Positions 61,881 through 64,000 of a stretch of 64,000 nt of DNA are shown one piece after another; positions within the stretch are counted from its first letter, which is position 1, and every line of letters starts with the position of its first letter. The stretch comes from Sedimentibacter sp. zth1 (lineage in GTDB: Bacteria; Bacillota; Clostridia; Tissierellales; Sedimentibacteraceae). The notes below the pieces were generated by a model, which saw only the letters and a program-made list of their open reading frames with translations, ran no database searches and was not told the origin of the DNA. The DNA is taken from positions 372,001 through 436,000 of the forward strand of contig NZ_CP071445.1 of the NCBI RefSeq assembly GCF_017352195.1, in the 5' to 3' direction. The position numbers were made by a program, and so were the translations under genes.

Positions 61881-62355
61881 CCCTCGGCTTTCTGTTCTCT
61901 GAGATTTTGAAATTATATTTTTTTGACAATGCTGTCATTTCAGCTAAGAATGAATCAAACTCTTCATCACTCATCATAAGAACAATGTTACTTAAAAACA
62001 ATTTTTGCTTTGACATATTCTCCTTATGTGCTGAAAAATAGTTTTTAAACTTTTCATAAATACTCATTAAAAATCCGAAGGCATTTTTTACAGCATTTTC
62101 AGCAGTATTTAGATCTCGTATTGCGTTTATATTTAATGCAATTGTTCGTTCTACACTGCCTCTTACTTTTTTCTCAGAGACAACTGACAGAATATCGTTA
62201 TTAAGCAAAATTTTAACATGGCGATAAATAGTTGTTCGTGGAACATCATTCATAAATTTGCATAAATCATTAGTAGTGATAGATTTCTCTGTGGACAACC
62301 TCTGTATTATTCTCATCCTGACTGGGTTAAAAATGATATTATTAATATCTTTCAT
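61843..62355 (-). CDS. ArsR-like winged-helix regulator
   Basis: 170 residues from the ATG at 62355 (GGAGGTG upstream; a longer frame begins inside the operator). The N-terminal winged helix is NPVRMRIIQRLSTEKSITTNDLCKFMNDVPRTTIYRHVKIL with wing SVVSEKKVRGSVERT. The C-terminal part is a helical dimer domain ending EFDSFLAEMTALSKKYNF. No metal-binding cysteines are seen, so it is not a classical metal sensor. An operator dyad at 62389 suggests auto-regulation; the other target may be the hydrolase at 60437. Confidence 0.8.
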   Translation of the reverse strand: MKDINNIIFNPVRMRIIQRLSTEKSITTNDLCKFMNDVPRTTIYRHVKILLNNDILSVVSEKKVRGSVERTIALNINAIRDLNTAENAVKNAFGFLMSIYEKFKNYFSAHKENMSKQKLFLSNIVLMMSDEEFDSFLAEMTALSKKYNFKISENRKPRDISIISSPVDEA

Positions 62356-62388
62356 AATTGCACCTCCATTAATACCAAATATTATTAT

Positions 62389-62406
62389 AATACCAAAATT
62401 GGTATT
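62389..62406 (-). promoter_or_regulatory. operator of ArsR-like gene
   Basis: AATACCAA-AA-TTGGTATT is a perfect 8-bp dyad 34 bases upstream of the start codon. A lone half-site (AATACCAAA) lies at 62371, closer to the gene. Confidence 0.7.
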
Positions 62407-62509
62407 AGTCAAGCCCCTAAATTAAAAATAAGATGATAGAACTATAATGCTCTGATCATCTTGTAATTTCATGTTACTATTTATCATAAAAATATTGTTC
62501 TGTGAATTT

Positions 62510-62599
62510 TTGAAATGGCAGATTGTGCAAAAAAGCAACAAATAGTTGAATATCAATTTGGAATAATAAAAAGAGTATTTGGCACGACTGCTTCTTGAA
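62510..62599 (+). pseudogene. DDE transposase C-terminal relic
   Basis: The frame reads MADCAKKQQIVEYQFGIIKR then VFGTTAS-stop, resembling the V-E-x-x-F-G-x-I-K-R segment at the end of IS4/IS1182-type transposases, where the Glu is catalytic. Nothing else of the element remains. Family assignment is tentative. Confidence 0.4.
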
Positions 62600-62711
62600 A
62601 AACTCTAAGTTGTAAAATAAAATGATCAAGTTATGCAAAAAAATGTCCTATATTTAAAATTCAATGTATAATGTTAAGTGACCAAACCAAACAAATACAG
62701 GGGACAAAAAT

Positions 62712-62966
62712 ATGGGACATATAAAGAATAATACATAAAGTCGAAAAGGGAAACACCTAACTTATCTTGAAAAGATATTAAATCGTCTAGAAAGAAAGTA
62801 TGGAGGGAAGTTGAAGAAGATATTTAAATCAATAACAGTGGATAATGGTTGTGGATTTCTGGATTATGAAGAAATAAAAAGGATTGAAACGTAGATAAAT
62901 AATTATCCACGTAAAATATTAGGGTATTATTCTGCAAATAAAATTTACGAAAATAGGTTTGCTTAA
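62712..62966 (+). pseudogene. IS30-family transposase relic with internal deletion
   Basis: In one frame: KGKHLTYLEK near the N-terminus, then the catalytic FKSITVDNGCGFLDYEEIK (Asp of the DDE triad in DNG), one stop, and the C-terminal INNYPRKILGYYSANKIYEN. These are the start, middle and end of an IS30 transposase joined with most of the gene missing. The mobile element cannot be active. The stretch 62967-63130 has no gene. Confidence 0.75.
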
Positions 62967-63130
62967 TTTAAATATGTGGGCATTACATATTGCAATTTTC
63001 ATATCGTTTCTACGTATATATTTGACAAATAAATGTAAGTATAATATAATTAAGCATATTTAATAGGGGGTAATGTTTTGATTTATGATATCATATTTAA
63101 ATGAATACATTACTTTAGGAGTAGTGTAAA

Positions 63131-63793
63131 ATGAGAATATATGAACAAGAATCTTATAAAAAATCTGTATATAAATTAAAGAATGAGTATAAAGCGAGTA
63201 TGGAAAAAATAGAAGCATATTTTAGAGTATGTTTTTATGGTTCACGACAAGCTGAAGAACAATGTATAAATCAAATTTTAGGAGAGATAATTTCTGCACA
63301 AAAATGCTTAAAACCTATGTCAATGGTTGTTGGTAGTAATTTGAAAGAATATTGTGATAAGTACATTAAGTTTTATCAACCTGCAAATGCAAGTATATTG
63401 AAATTTTTAAAAACAACTTTAATATATGTATTTTTTATTTTATTAGTTATGGTTATTAAAACAGTTAGAGAAAGTTCTTTTTCTTCAATAGGTAATTTAC
63501 CTTTTGGTCCGCTTGAAGCGATTATAGCTTTATATGCTATAGCTTGGAGTGGATTAAGAGTAGCTATATCTAAAATAGCTATGAAAAATAATAAGCGTAT
63601 CAAATTTTTAGATATGTTTACGAATGTAATTTTCATTATTTTATTATTGCCAGTATTAGAGTTAAGCAATATAAACGTATTTGTAATTAAAGTTCCTCTA
63701 ATATTATTTTTAGGTATAATAGCTATTTTAGTAATAAGTATAGTAATGATTGGCAAAAATAAAAATCAACAAGATTTAGATTCTAAAGAATAA
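63131..63793 (+). CDS. hypothetical membrane protein (four helices)
   Basis: 220 residues. An N-terminal helical soluble part (KLKNEYKASMEKIEAYFRVCFYGSRQAEEQCINQILGEI) is followed by four membrane helices ([71 protein letters not shown]). It resembles small DUF1048/DUF1129-like proteins in layout only. TAGGAG precedes the ATG. A TetR-type regulator starts 131 bases downstream. Function unknown. Confidence 0.7.
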   Translation: MRIYEQESYKKSVYKLKNEYKASMEKIEAYFRVCFYGSRQAEEQCINQILGEIISAQKCLKPMSMVVGSNLKEYCDKYIKFYQPANASILKFLKTTLIYVFFILLVMVIKTVRESSFSSIGNLPFGPLEAIIALYAIAWSGLRVAISKIAMKNNKRIKFLDMFTNVIFIILLLPVLELSNINVFVIKVPLILFLGIIAILVISIVMIGKNKNQQDLDSKE

Positions 63794-63802
63794 ATTATGT
63801 AG

Positions 63803-63834
63803 CCACAAGTATTTTTAGCGTCTTGTGGTTTTTT
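63803..63834 (+). terminator. terminator of membrane protein gene
   Basis: Stem CCACAAG / CTTGTGG with a 12-base loop, followed by six T. Confidence 0.8.
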
Positions 63835-63923
63835 ATTGTTATAAATAGTTGTCTTTGATTTGCAACATAGGGTTTGGGTTATTTATTAGTAAAATGTAAA
63901 TTGAAAGGAAGAAATTTTTAAAA

Positions 63924-64000
63924 ATGACTAAAGGAGAAAGAACGAAAAGAAAAATTTTCAAGATAGCAATAAAGCTTTTCAAGGAGAAGGGATATAATAA
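63924..64000 (+). CDS. TetR-family regulator, 3' end outside window
   Basis: 25 codons are present: MTKGERTKRKIFKIAIKLFK followed by EKGYN. This is the first helix of a TetR DNA-binding domain. AAAGGAAG lies 12 bases before the ATG. The remainder is cut by the window edge. Confidence 0.75.
   Translation, partial: MTKGERTKRKIFKIAIKLFKEKGYN

Overview
The window is AT-rich, Gram-positive chromosomal DNA. Strong GGAGG-type ribosome sites, canonical TTGACA/TATAAT promoters, the rpoN remnant - cggR-gap-pgk-tpiA-gpmI-eno - secG - rnr - smpB - ssrA gene order and a K+-dependent membrane pyrophosphatase together point to an anaerobic member of the Clostridia. The species cannot be named from the sequence. 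No rRNA, tRNA or CRISPR array was seen. The one RNA gene is tmRNA.

Positions 1-3000 hold the end of rpoN (cut by the window edge) and a first GAPDH gene whose cofactor residues look NADP-type. Positions 3000-8000 are an accessory patch: degenerate IS3 and HicB-like pieces, secreted or membrane proteins, a decayed Rep_3 plasmid replicon (Rep fragment, small ORF, DUF536-like protein), and a ricin-lectin/C39-like protein. Positions 8100-15260 are the glycolytic operon under CggR, with a visible operator. Positions 15280-24830 are a housekeeping block: secG, hppA, a cell-wall module (alpha/beta hydrolase, membrane-fused MurF-like ligase, divergent D-Ala-D-Ala ligase), rnr, smpB and ssrA.

From 24840 on the window is mostly accessory. 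A composite fold-back repeat (24-bp units plus a long hairpin of about 200 bp) occurs in five near-complete and two partial copies, at 24.9, 25.2, 25.5, 28.6, 34.0, 54.9 and 55.2 kb. Small regulator-plus-transporter or regulator-plus-enzyme modules carry readable operators: TetR/SDR (43.5-45.0 kb), MerR/MATE (45.3-47.5 kb), PadR/DUF2812 (52.5-53.5 kb) and an ArsR-like regulator (61.8-62.4 kb). A compositionally distinct island at 36.3-43 kb contains a frameshifted parA, a truncated parB, two damaged ABC permeases, a fatty-acyl-AMP-ligase-like enzyme and a MacB-type ABC pair. It looks like a recombined fragment of an integrative element carrying part of a lipid-modified product or export cluster. 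Transposase relics of the IS3, IS30, IS110 and RAYT/Y1 types mark several junctions.

Five observations deserve most attention. A roughly 160-bp structured repeat (17.8 and 48.8 kb) has five predicted hairpins, G.U-preserving differences between copies and a terminal U-run. A leader peptide plus terminator precedes an extra RsgA paralogue (58.1-58.4 kb). A membrane-anchored aspartyl protease carries two DTG motifs in one chain. The two GAPDH paralogues have opposite cofactor signatures. A duplicated intergenic module with a Spo0A-box-like motif lies at 33.8 and 47.5 kb.
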